Assembly (NCBI RefSeq): GCF_009669325.1
Contig: NZ_SZWE01000001.1
Span: 2,175,501 to 2,239,500, forward strand
Direction of reading: 5' to 3'
From: Roseovarius bejariae
GTDB taxonomy: Bacteria; Pseudomonadota; Alphaproteobacteria; Rhodobacterales; Rhodobacteraceae
DNA: 64,000 bases
Shown in pieces: positions 17,568 to 25,309 of the stretch. The notes under the pieces were generated by a model. It worked only from the letters and a program-made list of their open reading frames with translations. It did no database searches and was not told where the DNA came from. The position numbers were made by a program, and so were the translations under genes. Positions within the stretch are counted from its first letter, which is position 1; the number at the start of each line of letters is the position of its first letter.

Positions 17568-18818
17568 ATGCGCTACAGTGCTTTACGAATTCTCCGCGAG
17601 GGCCTGACCGGGAACAAGGGCTGGAAACCCGTGTGGCGGGAGCCGGAGCCGAAGGCGGAGTATGACATCGTCATCGTCGGTGGCGGGGGGCATGGCCTTG
17701 CCACGGCCTATTACCTTGCCAAGGAATTCGGGCATCGCAACATTGCGGTTCTTGAAAAGGGCTGGCTGGGATCGGGGAATATCGGGCGGAACACGACGAT
17801 CATTCGCTCGAACTACATGCTGCCGGGGAACGAGCCGTTCTACGAGATGTCGCTGAAGCTGTGGGAAGGGTTGGAGCAGGACTTCAACTATAATGCCATG
17901 GTCAGTCAGCGGTCGATCCTGAACCTGTATCATTCGGATGCGCAGCGGGATGCCTTTGTGCGGCGGGCCAATGCGATGATGCTGGCCGGGGCCGATGCCG
18001 AGATTGCCGATGCCGAACAGTTGCGGGCCGAGCTGCCATTCCTGGATTTCGACAATGCGCGGTTTCCGATCAAGGGGGGGCTTTTTCAGCGGCGCGGCGG
18101 GACGGTGCGGCATGACGCGGTGGCCTGGGGCTATGCCCGTGGCGCGGATTCTCGCGGTGTGGATATTATCCAGAACTGCGAGGTCACCGGGTTCGACATC
18201 GAGAACGGGCGCTGTAGCGGCGTGCAAACCTCGCGCGGGGCGATCCGGGCAAAGAAGGTGGCGGTTTGCGTGGCCGGGTCTTCGGGCCGGGTGATGGAGA
18301 AGGCGGGGATGCGCCTGCCGATCGAGTCCCACGTGTTGCAGGCCTTTGTCACCGAGGGGCTGAAGCCGGTGATCCCCGGGGTCATCACCTTTGGCGCGGG
18401 GCATTTTTATGTCAGCCAGTCGGACAAGGGCGGGTTGGTCTTTGGGGGCGATTTGGACGGCTACAATTCCTATGCGCACCGCGGCAACCTGCCGGTGGTC
18501 GAGGACGTGGCCGAAGGTGGTATGGCGATCATGCCGATGATCGGGCGGGCAAGGTTGCTGCGGTCCTGGGGCGGGATCATGGATATGTCGATGGACGGCT
18601 CGCCCTTCATCGACAAGACCCATGTCGAGGGCCTCTATTTCAATGGCGGCTGGTGTTACGGCGGGTTCAAGGCGACCCCGGCGAGCGGGTTCTGTTATGC
18701 GCATCTGCTGGCCAAGGATGAGCCGCATCCGGTGGCCGCGCAGATGCGGCTGGATCGGTTCATGAGTGGCAACCTGATCGACGAAAAAGGCATGGGCAAC
18801 CAGCCCAACCTGCATTGA
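17568..18818 (+). CDS. soxB: sarcosine oxidase (heterotetrameric) subunit beta
   Basis: 416 aa from the ATG at 17568; the start MRYSALRILREGLTGN matches how SoxB proteins begin. The FAD dinucleotide motif VGGGGHGLATAYYL lies at 37-50, and R181-H182 in RHDAVAWGYARGAD is the region that carries the histidine covalently bound to FMN in heterotetrameric sarcosine oxidases. The enzyme oxidises sarcosine to glycine, passing the methyl group as formaldehyde or methylene-THF. First gene of the soxBDAG operon; a regulator is divergently encoded 85 bp upstream. Confidence 0.92.
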   Translation: MRYSALRILREGLTGNKGWKPVWREPEPKAEYDIVIVGGGGHGLATAYYLAKEFGHRNIAVLEKGWLGSGNIGRNTTIIRSNYMLPGNEPFYEMSLKLWEGLEQDFNYNAMVSQRSILNLYHSDAQRDAFVRRANAMMLAGADAEIADAEQLRAELPFLDFDNARFPIKGGLFQRRGGTVRHDAVAWGYARGADSRGVDIIQNCEVTGFDIENGRCSGVQTSRGAIRAKKVAVCVAGSSGRVMEKAGMRLPIESHVLQAFVTEGLKPVIPGVITFGAGHFYVSQSDKGGLVFGGDLDGYNSYAHRGNLPVVEDVAEGGMAIMPMIGRARLLRSWGGIMDMSMDGSPFIDKTHVEGLYFNGGWCYGGFKATPASGFCYAHLLAKDEPHPVAAQMRLDRFMSGNLIDEKGMGNQPNLH

Positions 18819-18831
18819 GGAAGGCCAGAGC

Positions 18832-19119
18832 ATGATTATCAACCATCCCCTTCTTGGCCCGCGCGACGCCGCCGAGTTCGTGTATCTGGGAGATGCGAGC
18901 CTGATCGACCGGCCCGATTGGCAGGCCGAGGATGCCGCGCAAGCGTTTCACGCCTATGGCTATTTGCGGGACAACCCGGCGGGGGCGCATCGGGAGCTTT
19001 GGTATCACGAACAGGGGGACCGTTCGTGGCTGGTGGTGACGCGGGACACCACGACGCATGAGATTACACAGGTGGAACTGGCCCGGGATGTGGCCCGGGC
19101 GCGGGGGCGTGACAGATGA
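18832..19119 (+). CDS. soxD: sarcosine oxidase subunit delta, variant lacking the zinc cysteines
   Basis: 95 aa. The family frame is clear: GPRDAAEF near residue 9, RDNPAGAHRELWYH at about 44-57 and RDTTTHEI near 70. In characterised SoxD proteins two N-terminal cysteines (CPxCG) plus His and a GC(R/G)xW cysteine bind zinc. Here the first region reads NHPLLGPRD and the second EQGDRSW, and the protein contains no cysteine at all. It therefore cannot hold the structural zinc and must fold without it. Ends with an ATGA overlap into soxA. Confidence 0.88.
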   Translation: MIINHPLLGPRDAAEFVYLGDASLIDRPDWQAEDAAQAFHAYGYLRDNPAGAHRELWYHEQGDRSWLVVTRDTTTHEITQVELARDVARARGRDR

Positions 19120-22064
19120 GCCAGGATTATCGGATTGATGGTGGCCAGGTGGACCGGTGCCGAGAGGTTTCCTTCCGGTTCAACGGGAGGGCGATGCAGG
19201 GGTATGCGGGGGATACGCTGGCCTCGGCCTTGTTGGCGAATGGGCAGCGGTTGGTGGGCCGGTCGTTCAAGTATCACCGCCCGCGCGGGGTGTTTACCGC
19301 AGGGAGTGAAGAGCCCAATGCCTTGGTTCAGCTGCGCAGCGGGGCGCATCAGGAGCCGAATACACGGGCGACCACGGTGGAGCTGTTCGACGGCTTGAGT
19401 GCGACCAGTCAGAATCACCGCGGGCCTTTGGAATGGGATGTGATGGCGGTGACCGACCTGATGTCGTCCTTCCTGAGTGCGGGGTTCTATTACAAGACAT
19501 TCATGTGGCCGCGCGCCTTTTGGGAGAAGCTTTATGAGCCGGTGATCCGGTCCTCGGCGGGCTTGGGCCGGTTGTCGATGCTGGAGGACCCCGACCAGTA
19601 CGACAAGGGGTTTTTGCATTGTGATCTGTTGGTCATCGGGGCCGGGCCATCGGGGTTGATGGCCGCGTTGGTTGCGGCGCGCAGCGGTGCGCGGGTGATC
19701 CTGGCCGATGAGGATTTCGCGCCCGGTGGCCGGCTCAATGCGGAAACGCTGGAACTGGGCGGTATGGCCGGGGCCGATTGGGCGGCGCAGGTGGTGGCGG
19801 AAATGGCGGATATGCCAAATGTCCGGGTGATGCCGCGCACCACGGTTTATGGCGCTTATGATCACGGAACCTATGGCGCCTTGGAGCGCTGCACCGATCA
19901 TTTGGCCGAGAGCGGCGGCAAGCCCCGGCAGATCCTGTGGCGGATTTATTCCAAGCGGGCGGTGTTGGCGGCGGGGGCGACCGAGCGGCCGATTGCCTTT
20001 GGCAACAACGACCGGCCCGGTGTGATGATGGCGGGCGCGGTGCGCGCCTATGTGAACCGCTTTGGCGTAACGCCGGGGCGGCAGGTGGCGGTGTTCACCA
20101 ATAACGACGATGGCTGGCGCACGGCCAAGGATTTGGCCGGGAAGGGCGTTGAGGTGGTCGCGGTGATCGACAGCCGCGACAAACCGGCGGTGTGCGATGT
20201 GCCCGGTGCGCGGCATGTGCGGGGCGCCGCGGTGATGGATACCGTGGGCCGCAAAGGGGTTAAGGCCATTACCCTGACCGATGGGCAGGTGATCCCGGTG
20301 GATTGTCTGGCGGTGTCGGGCGGGTGGAACCCGAATGTGCATCTGACTTGTCACCAGAGGGGGCGCCCCGAATGGCGCGATGATTTGCAGGCTTTCGTGC
20401 CCGGTGGCGCGCTGCCGCCCGGCATGGCCGTGGCGGGGGCCGCGAACGGGCAAATGACGCTGGCCGCGGCTTTGGCCGAGGGGCAGGCGCAGGCCGCGGC
20501 GCAATTGGAAGGCTTGAGCCATACGGTTGCGAATGTTGACCTACCCAAGGCCGAGGATGAGCCGCGCGAGGCGGCGGCGTTCTGGCATGTGAAAGAAAGC
20601 AAGAAGCGCGCCTGGGTGGATCAGCAGAACGACGTGACCGTGAAGGACGTGAAGCTGGCCAACCGTGAGGGGTTCCGCTCGGTCGAGTTGTTGAAGCGCT
20701 ACACGACGCTGGGCATGGCGACGGATCAGGGCAAGACCTCGAACATCGCGGGCTTGGCGATTTTGGCCGAGGAAGCGGGCAAGACCATCCCCGAGGTGGG
20801 CACGACGATTTTCCGCCCGCCCTATACGCCGGTGCCGATGGGCGCGCTGGGCGGTCGGGCGCGGGGCAAGGAGTTCCGCCCCTATCGCCTGACGCCAAGC
20901 CACAAATGGGCCGAGGAAAACGGCGCGACATTTGTCGAGGTCGGCAATTGGCTTCGGGCGCAGTGGTTCGCGCGCAAGGGCGAAATGGGCTGGCGCGACT
21001 CGGTTGATCGAGAGGTCGAGATGACCCGCAGTTCGGTGGGTATTTGCGATGTGACCACGCTGGGCAAGATCGACATTCAGGGGCGCGATGCCGCCGAATT
21101 CCTGAACAAGGTCTATGCCAATGGCTTTGCCAAGCTGCCGGTGGGCAAGGTGCGTTATGGCCTGATGCTGCGCGAGGATGGGATTGCCTATGACGACGGC
21201 ACCACCGCGCGGATGAGCGAGAACCATTTCGTGATGACCACGACCACGGCCAATGCCGTGGTGGTCTTCCGCCGGTTGGAATTTGCGCGGCAATGCCTGT
21301 GGCCGAATATGGATGTGCATCTGATTTCCACCACCGATGGCTGGGCGCAGTTTGCCGTGGCGGGCCCCAATGCGCGGAAACTGTTGCAAAAGGTTGTCGA
21401 CACAGAGCACGACCTGTCGAACGAGGGGTTCCCCTTCATGGCCTGTGGCGAGGTGACGGTCTGTGGCGGGATGCCCGCGCGGTTGTTCCGTATCTCGTTC
21501 TCGGGCGAGTTGGCGTATGAAATCGCGGTGCCTGCGCGCTATGGCAACTCCATGATGGATGTGCTGATGGAGGCGGGGCAAGAATTCAATGCGGTGCCGT
21601 ATGGTACGGAGGCCCTTGGCGTCATGCGGATCGAAAAAGGCCACGCGGCGGGCAATGAGCTGAACGGGCAAACCACGGCGCATAACCTTGGCATGGGCCG
21701 GATGGTCAGCCAGAAGAAGGAATGCATCGGCAATGTCTTGAGCCAGCGGCCCGAGATGATCCGTGAGGATGCGGTCAAGCTGATGGGGTTCAAGCCGGTG
21801 AACCCGGCAGAGCCTTTGACCGCCGGGGCGCATTTCATCAATCGCAATGCGGTGGCGAACATGGACAACGATCAGGGGTGGATGAGTTCGGTGGCCTATT
21901 CGCCGAGCCTTGGGCATTCCATCGGGCTTGGTTTCATCAAGAGCGGCGATGCCCGCAAGGGCGAGATCGTGCGTGCGGTCAGCCCGGTGCATGGCCGCGA
22001 CGTTCTTGTCGAGATCGTTTCGGCCCATTTCATCGACCCGGAAGGAGAGCGTCTGCGTGCCTGA
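19116..22064 (+). CDS. soxA: sarcosine oxidase subunit alpha
   Basis: 982 aa, full length. An N-terminal ferredoxin-like SoxA domain (residues about 15-100, RYRPRGVFTAGSEEPNA-like region) is followed by a pyridine-nucleotide-disulfide oxidoreductase domain with GAGPSGLMAALVAARSG near residue 173. The C-terminal third is a GcvT-type aminomethyltransferase domain (VTTLGKIDIQGRDAAEFLN; SFSGELAYEIAVP) that binds tetrahydrofolate, capturing the methyl group as 5,10-methylene-THF. Overlaps soxD (ATGA) and soxG (8 bp). Confidence 0.93.
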   Translation: MSQDYRIDGGQVDRCREVSFRFNGRAMQGYAGDTLASALLANGQRLVGRSFKYHRPRGVFTAGSEEPNALVQLRSGAHQEPNTRATTVELFDGLSATSQNHRGPLEWDVMAVTDLMSSFLSAGFYYKTFMWPRAFWEKLYEPVIRSSAGLGRLSMLEDPDQYDKGFLHCDLLVIGAGPSGLMAALVAARSGARVILADEDFAPGGRLNAETLELGGMAGADWAAQVVAEMADMPNVRVMPRTTVYGAYDHGTYGALERCTDHLAESGGKPRQILWRIYSKRAVLAAGATERPIAFGNNDRPGVMMAGAVRAYVNRFGVTPGRQVAVFTNNDDGWRTAKDLAGKGVEVVAVIDSRDKPAVCDVPGARHVRGAAVMDTVGRKGVKAITLTDGQVIPVDCLAVSGGWNPNVHLTCHQRGRPEWRDDLQAFVPGGALPPGMAVAGAANGQMTLAAALAEGQAQAAAQLEGLSHTVANVDLPKAEDEPREAAAFWHVKESKKRAWVDQQNDVTVKDVKLANREGFRSVELLKRYTTLGMATDQGKTSNIAGLAILAEEAGKTIPEVGTTIFRPPYTPVPMGALGGRARGKEFRPYRLTPSHKWAEENGATFVEVGNWLRAQWFARKGEMGWRDSVDREVEMTRSSVGICDVTTLGKIDIQGRDAAEFLNKVYANGFAKLPVGKVRYGLMLREDGIAYDDGTTARMSENHFVMTTTTANAVVVFRRLEFARQCLWPNMDVHLISTTDGWAQFAVAGPNARKLLQKVVDTEHDLSNEGFPFMACGEVTVCGGMPARLFRISFSGELAYEIAVPARYGNSMMDVLMEAGQEFNAVPYGTEALGVMRIEKGHAAGNELNGQTTAHNLGMGRMVSQKKECIGNVLSQRPEMIREDAVKLMGFKPVNPAEPLTAGAHFINRNAVANMDNDQGWMSSVAYSPSLGHSIGLGFIKSGDARKGEIVRAVSPVHGRDVLVEIVSAHFIDPEGERLRA

Positions 22065-22620
22065 GTTCAGCTTGATATCGGCCCCGCCGCTGGCGGGATA
22101 TGACGAAACCGTCGGGGACATCCGGCTTCGGGCGCCCGAGGGGGTGGCGATTGTCTCAATCGCTTTGCCGTTGGGCGGCGAAGCGGCGGCGGAAAAGGCG
22201 GTGAAGGCTGCCTATGGTGTGGCCTTGCCCGATGTGGGGCAATCGGTTGTGGCCAAGGGGGCGCGCGTGGTGCGTCTGGGTGTCGATCAGGCTTTCGTGA
22301 TTTTCGACCATACGGACCCGAATGCCGAGGCGGTCGTTGCCGGGAAACTGAACGGCGCGGCCTATACCACCGACCAGACCGATGTCTGGGTGGCCCTTGA
22401 GATCAGCGGCGCGCGCTGCCGTGACGCCTTGGAGCGGATTTGCCCGTTGGACCTGCACCCCGGGGCCTTTCCCGTGGATCGTGCGGCGCGCACGGTGATG
22501 GAGCACTTGGGCGTCTTGATCATCCGCACGGGCGAGGACGCCTATTTGCTGTTGTCGGCCTCGTCTTCGGCCGGGTCGTTCCAGCACGCGCTGCATCAGT
22601 CGATGATAAACGTGAGTTAA
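22057..22620 (+). CDS. soxG: sarcosine oxidase subunit gamma
   Basis: 187 aa with a GTG start at 22057, chosen because GGAAGGAGAG lies at 22041-22050; earlier in-frame ATGs lie inside soxA. The fold is GcvT-like (DQTDVWVALEISGARCRDALERICPLDLHPGAF, then VMEHLGVLIIRTGEDAYLLL), as usual for SoxG. It completes the alpha-beta-gamma-delta complex. Ends 41 bp before a second GlxA-type regulator gene. Confidence 0.9.
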   Translation: MPEFSLISAPPLAGYDETVGDIRLRAPEGVAIVSIALPLGGEAAAEKAVKAAYGVALPDVGQSVVAKGARVVRLGVDQAFVIFDHTDPNAEAVVAGKLNGAAYTTDQTDVWVALEISGARCRDALERICPLDLHPGAFPVDRAARTVMEHLGVLIIRTGEDAYLLLSASSSAGSFQHALHQSMINVS

Positions 22621-22661
22621 CCGGCGCGGGTGTGCCGCCTGTCAGCTAAGGGAGTTTCACC

Positions 22662-23660
22662 ATGTACCTGGAAAACCTCGAGACAGACCGGCCCGCATTG
22701 CCCGGCTTGGCGCAGGCCAAGCGGAGCCTTTCGGCGGAGTTCCTGTTTGTCAGTCAGGAGGCCAGCGTTGGATTTGCGGCGGAGGCCTGTATCGAGGTGC
22801 TGCGGGCGGCCAACCGCCTGACTGGCCGCGAGACCTATGGCTGGCGCCATTTGTGCGGAGAAGACGGACTTGATGCCTTGGACGGTCCGCTGTGCGACCC
22901 CGGTCAGGTGCTGGTTTTGATTGGTGGGATGGACCGCGTGTGGCGGCCCGATGCGGCGCGGTTGAAGGTGCTGCGCGGGGCCATTCGAAATGCGGCGCGG
23001 GTTTGTGTTGTGGGCGCGGCCGTTTTCGTGCCGCTGGAGGCAGGGGTTGTGGGGGCCAAGCGATTGGCGGTTCACCCGAACTTTCGCCATGGTGTTGAAG
23101 AGCTGTGCGGGGGGCTGGAACTGGAGCAGGCGGCGACCTGTCATCACAAGGCCCTGTCGAGCGCTATCAGCCCGGCAGCGGCGATGCGCATGATGGTGGA
23201 ATTGGTCGGCGCGCGCGACGGGGAATTCACCCGCGCGGCCCTGTCGCGGTATCTGGGCCTGAGTGAGCCGGAGGGCGATACCGGCGCGGGGGAGCATTGG
23301 CGGTACAAGCGGATGGCGCAGGGCGACGAGGTGATCGGCGAGGCCCTGCAAATCATGCAGGAGCACCTGGAGGATACCCTGACCGTGGGGCAGATTGCCG
23401 ATCTGCTGGAGGTTTCGCCCCGAAAGCTGGAGCGCGGCTTTCGCGAGTTGCTGAAGCAATCGCCGTTGAGGGTTTACCGCGATATGCGGCTGGAGCGGGT
23501 GTACCGCCTGTTGGAGCAAACGGCGATGCCCTTGGGCGAGGTCTCGGTCGCTTGCGGGTTTTCCAACGTCACGCTGATGAAGAGATGGTTCCAGCACAAG
23601 TATGGTGTGCGCCCCGAGGCGGTGCGCCGTCATGCCTTTGGCGGGAGCTGTGCCGCCTAG
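22662..23660 (+). CDS. GlxA family transcriptional regulator (second, downstream of sox operon)
   Basis: 332 aa. The N-terminal half is a degenerate DJ-1/PfpI domain: LVLIGGMDRVWRPD, and CVVGAAVFVPLEAG where the nucleophile elbow would be, again without the cysteine. The C-terminal AraC domain has two HTH units (VGQIADLLEVSPRKLERGF and LGEVSVACGFSNVTLMKRWF). It follows soxG by 41 bp in the same direction and is probably cotranscribed. It resembles regulators of the GbdR/CdhR set that respond to betaine-derived or carnitine-derived amines; the inducer is inferred only. Confidence 0.86.
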   Translation: MYLENLETDRPALPGLAQAKRSLSAEFLFVSQEASVGFAAEACIEVLRAANRLTGRETYGWRHLCGEDGLDALDGPLCDPGQVLVLIGGMDRVWRPDAARLKVLRGAIRNAARVCVVGAAVFVPLEAGVVGAKRLAVHPNFRHGVEELCGGLELEQAATCHHKALSSAISPAAAMRMMVELVGARDGEFTRAALSRYLGLSEPEGDTGAGEHWRYKRMAQGDEVIGEALQIMQEHLEDTLTVGQIADLLEVSPRKLERGFRELLKQSPLRVYRDMRLERVYRLLEQTAMPLGEVSVACGFSNVTLMKRWFQHKYGVRPEAVRRHAFGGSCAA

Positions 23661-24589
23661 GGCGGCGTGACGGGGCGGTTTTTCCGTTCGAGCTGACGTT
23701 CGAGTTGCCGTTCGCGGAAGAACACGTAGAGGCCCGAGGCGACGATGAGGGCGATGCCCGCAAAGCTGAGCGTGTTGGGCAGGTCGTTGAAAATCCAGTA
23801 GCCGAGTGCGGTGGCGGCGACGATCTCAAGGTATTGCAGCGGCGCCAGAAGCGAGGCGGGCGCGAGCGAGAGCGCGAAGCTGATGCAGACGTGGCTGAGC
23901 GTGGCGATGATGCCGAGGCCGCAGAGGAACCAGATGTCGCGCGCCTCTGGCCAGCTTGGATCGAGGGGGCCTATGCCTGACCCGTCGGCCATGGCGAGGA
24001 TCGGCAGGGCAAGGACAAGCGCGGCGGCGCCGGTGTAGACCTGTAGGGTGATCGGGTGCATCCGGGTGGCCATGCGGCGTGTCAGGATCATGTAGAAGGC
24101 AAAGCAAAGTGCCGTGACCAGCGGCAGGAAGGCCACTGGCCCGACTTTCTGAAAGCTGGGCTGGATGATGAGGAGGGCGCCCGCGAAGCCCACGGCGCAG
24201 GCGATATAGCGACGCGGGCCGAGGGGTTCGCCAAGGAGAAGCCCGCCCAGCAGGGTCAGGATGAAAGGCTCGACAAAGAAGATCGCGATGGCATCGGCGA
24301 TGGGCATGAAACGCAGGGCGGTGAAGAAGCAGGCGGTGGCGACAAGCAGGAGAACGCCGCGCACGAGGTGCAGGGCGATTTCACCCGTGCGGGGGCGGTG
24401 CAGCCAGCCGAACAGGGCGGCCAGTGGGAGAAGGAGCGCCACCTGAAAGACAAAGCGGGTGGCGGCGACCTGACCGATGGCGATGTCACTGCTGGTCAGC
24501 TTGGCAAAGCTGTCTTGCAGCGGGGCCAGCACGCAAAACCCCACCATGAGCAGGATCCCAAGCGAGGTGGTGGCGGTGTTTTGCGACAT
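23657..24589 (-). CDS. DMT superfamily transporter (EamA domains)
   Basis: 310 aa, ten predicted membrane helices in two EamA repeats. The first repeat ends with FVEPFILTLLGGLLLGEP, the second with LLAPLQYLEIVAATALGYWIFND, both family signatures. The C-terminal tail is basic and cytoplasmic (FFRERQLERQLERKNR). Drug/metabolite exporter family; the substrate is unknown. Converges with the upstream regulator gene by a 4-bp overlap and diverges from the PemK gene. Confidence 0.9.
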   Translation of the reverse strand: MSQNTATTSLGILLMVGFCVLAPLQDSFAKLTSSDIAIGQVAATRFVFQVALLLPLAALFGWLHRPRTGEIALHLVRGVLLLVATACFFTALRFMPIADAIAIFFVEPFILTLLGGLLLGEPLGPRRYIACAVGFAGALLIIQPSFQKVGPVAFLPLVTALCFAFYMILTRRMATRMHPITLQVYTGAAALVLALPILAMADGSGIGPLDPSWPEARDIWFLCGLGIIATLSHVCISFALSLAPASLLAPLQYLEIVAATALGYWIFNDLPNTLSFAGIALIVASGLYVFFRERQLERQLERKNRPVTPP

Positions 24590-24684
24590 GGATTTGGGCC
24601 TTCAGTTGGAACTCGGCCCACGTTCACCAAAAGCGGCGGATTGTCAAAGGGGGACGGGGCAAGGCATGACCTGGCATCCTGACC

Positions 24685-24699
24685 TTAACCAGTTATTAA
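24685..24699. promoter_or_regulatory. perfect CtrA-type box upstream of pemK
   Basis: TTAA-CCAGTTA-TTAA, an exact TTAA-N7-TTAA, 25 bp before the PemK start. In this GC-rich DNA a perfect match is rare. CtrA is the cell-cycle/motility response regulator of alphaproteobacteria. Binding is inferred. Confidence 0.5.
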
Positions 24700-24724
24700 T
24701 TACGCCCCGGTATCTGGATTAACC

Positions 24725-25126
24725 ATGACGGTTGTCAGCCATCCCTTGCCCGGCACCATAGTCAGAGTCGACTTGAACCAGGGCTTCAAACCACCTGAAA
24801 TGGTGAAGCGCCGCCCGGCAGTCGTGTTGTCCCCGCCAATCAAGGGACGACAGCAGCTTTGTACCGTGGTTCCATTGAGCACCACGCCGCCATGGACGGT
24901 CATGGCGCACCATATGGAGATTTCCTTCGATCCGCCGCTTCCTTCTCCCTATGCCGCTTCTACTGCGTGGTTGAAGGGGGATATCGTTCTGACCGTCGCC
25001 TTTCATCGGTTGCGCCTGCTTTTCGACCGCAAGCAGGCAGGGCAGAGGGTTTATGATGTCAGGGTTCTGCCGCCGGATGTTTTCGAGCGGGTCAGGGGCT
25101 GTGTCAGGGCCGGGATCGGTTTGTGA
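24725..25126 (+). CDS. PemK/MazF-family endoribonuclease-like protein, no adjacent antitoxin
   Basis: 133 aa. It has the PemK/MazF barrel hallmarks: PGTIVRVDL at the N-terminus, KRRPAVVLSPP near residue 29 (the conserved R-P-x-v-v-l strand), CTVVPLSTTPP, WLKGDIVLTVAFHRL and a C-terminal helix. No antitoxin reading frame lies directly upstream (135 bp to the divergent EamA gene) or downstream. It is either a solitary toxin-like regulator or paired with something other than a protein. A CtrA-type box stands 25 bp before its start. Ribonuclease activity is not shown by sequence alone. Confidence 0.85.
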   Translation: MTVVSHPLPGTIVRVDLNQGFKPPEMVKRRPAVVLSPPIKGRQQLCTVVPLSTTPPWTVMAHHMEISFDPPLPSPYAASTAWLKGDIVLTVAFHRLRLLFDRKQAGQRVYDVRVLPPDVFERVRGCVRAGIGL

Positions 25127-25127
25127 A

Positions 25128-25156
25128 TTGATTGTTAGGTTTTGTTTGCCTATATT
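25128..25156 (+). promoter_or_regulatory. sigma70-like promoter just after pemK
   Basis: TTGATT (25128-25133), a 17-bp spacer, TATATT (25151-25156). The spacing is ideal and both hexamers match 4-5 of 6 bases. Predicted start near 25163. It begins 2 bp after the pemK stop, so it would drive the structured segment that follows. Confidence 0.55.
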
Positions 25157-25162
25157 TTTCAT

Positions 25163-25275
25163 GTCGCCGGTAGCACCGGCATTTAAGTCCACCGCACGGT
25201 GGCCTCTGTGGTCTGGTGATAGCAAGCCTTCCGCAGCGACTTCAGGCCCCGCTTCGGCGGGGCCTTGCTATGTTC
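25163..25275 (+). ncRNA. candidate structured small RNA between pemK and sdaA
   Basis: No reading frame, but a series of strong stems: GCCGGT-AGC-ACCGGC (25166-25180), CCACCG-CA-CGGTGG (25189-25202) and GGCCCCGC-TTCG-GCGGGGCC (25245-25264, a stable UUCG-loop stem). The last stem is enclosed by ATAGCAAG (25219-25226) and CTTGCTAT (25264-25271), which pair over 8 bp. A good promoter lies directly upstream. I do not recognise SRP, 6S, tmRNA or RNase P RNA in it. The 3' end is uncertain because no U-run follows the UUCG stem. Confidence 0.45.
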
Positions 25276-25309
25276 TGGGATTGGTAAGGTTGTGCTTTTC
25301 CCGGCCCGG

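Noticed and set aside
24725..25275. Type III toxin-antitoxin system (PemK-fold toxin plus RNA antitoxin)
   Set aside because: Type III antitoxin RNAs are tandem repeats upstream of the toxin with a terminator between. Here the structured RNA is downstream, has no tandem repeats and has its own promoter.
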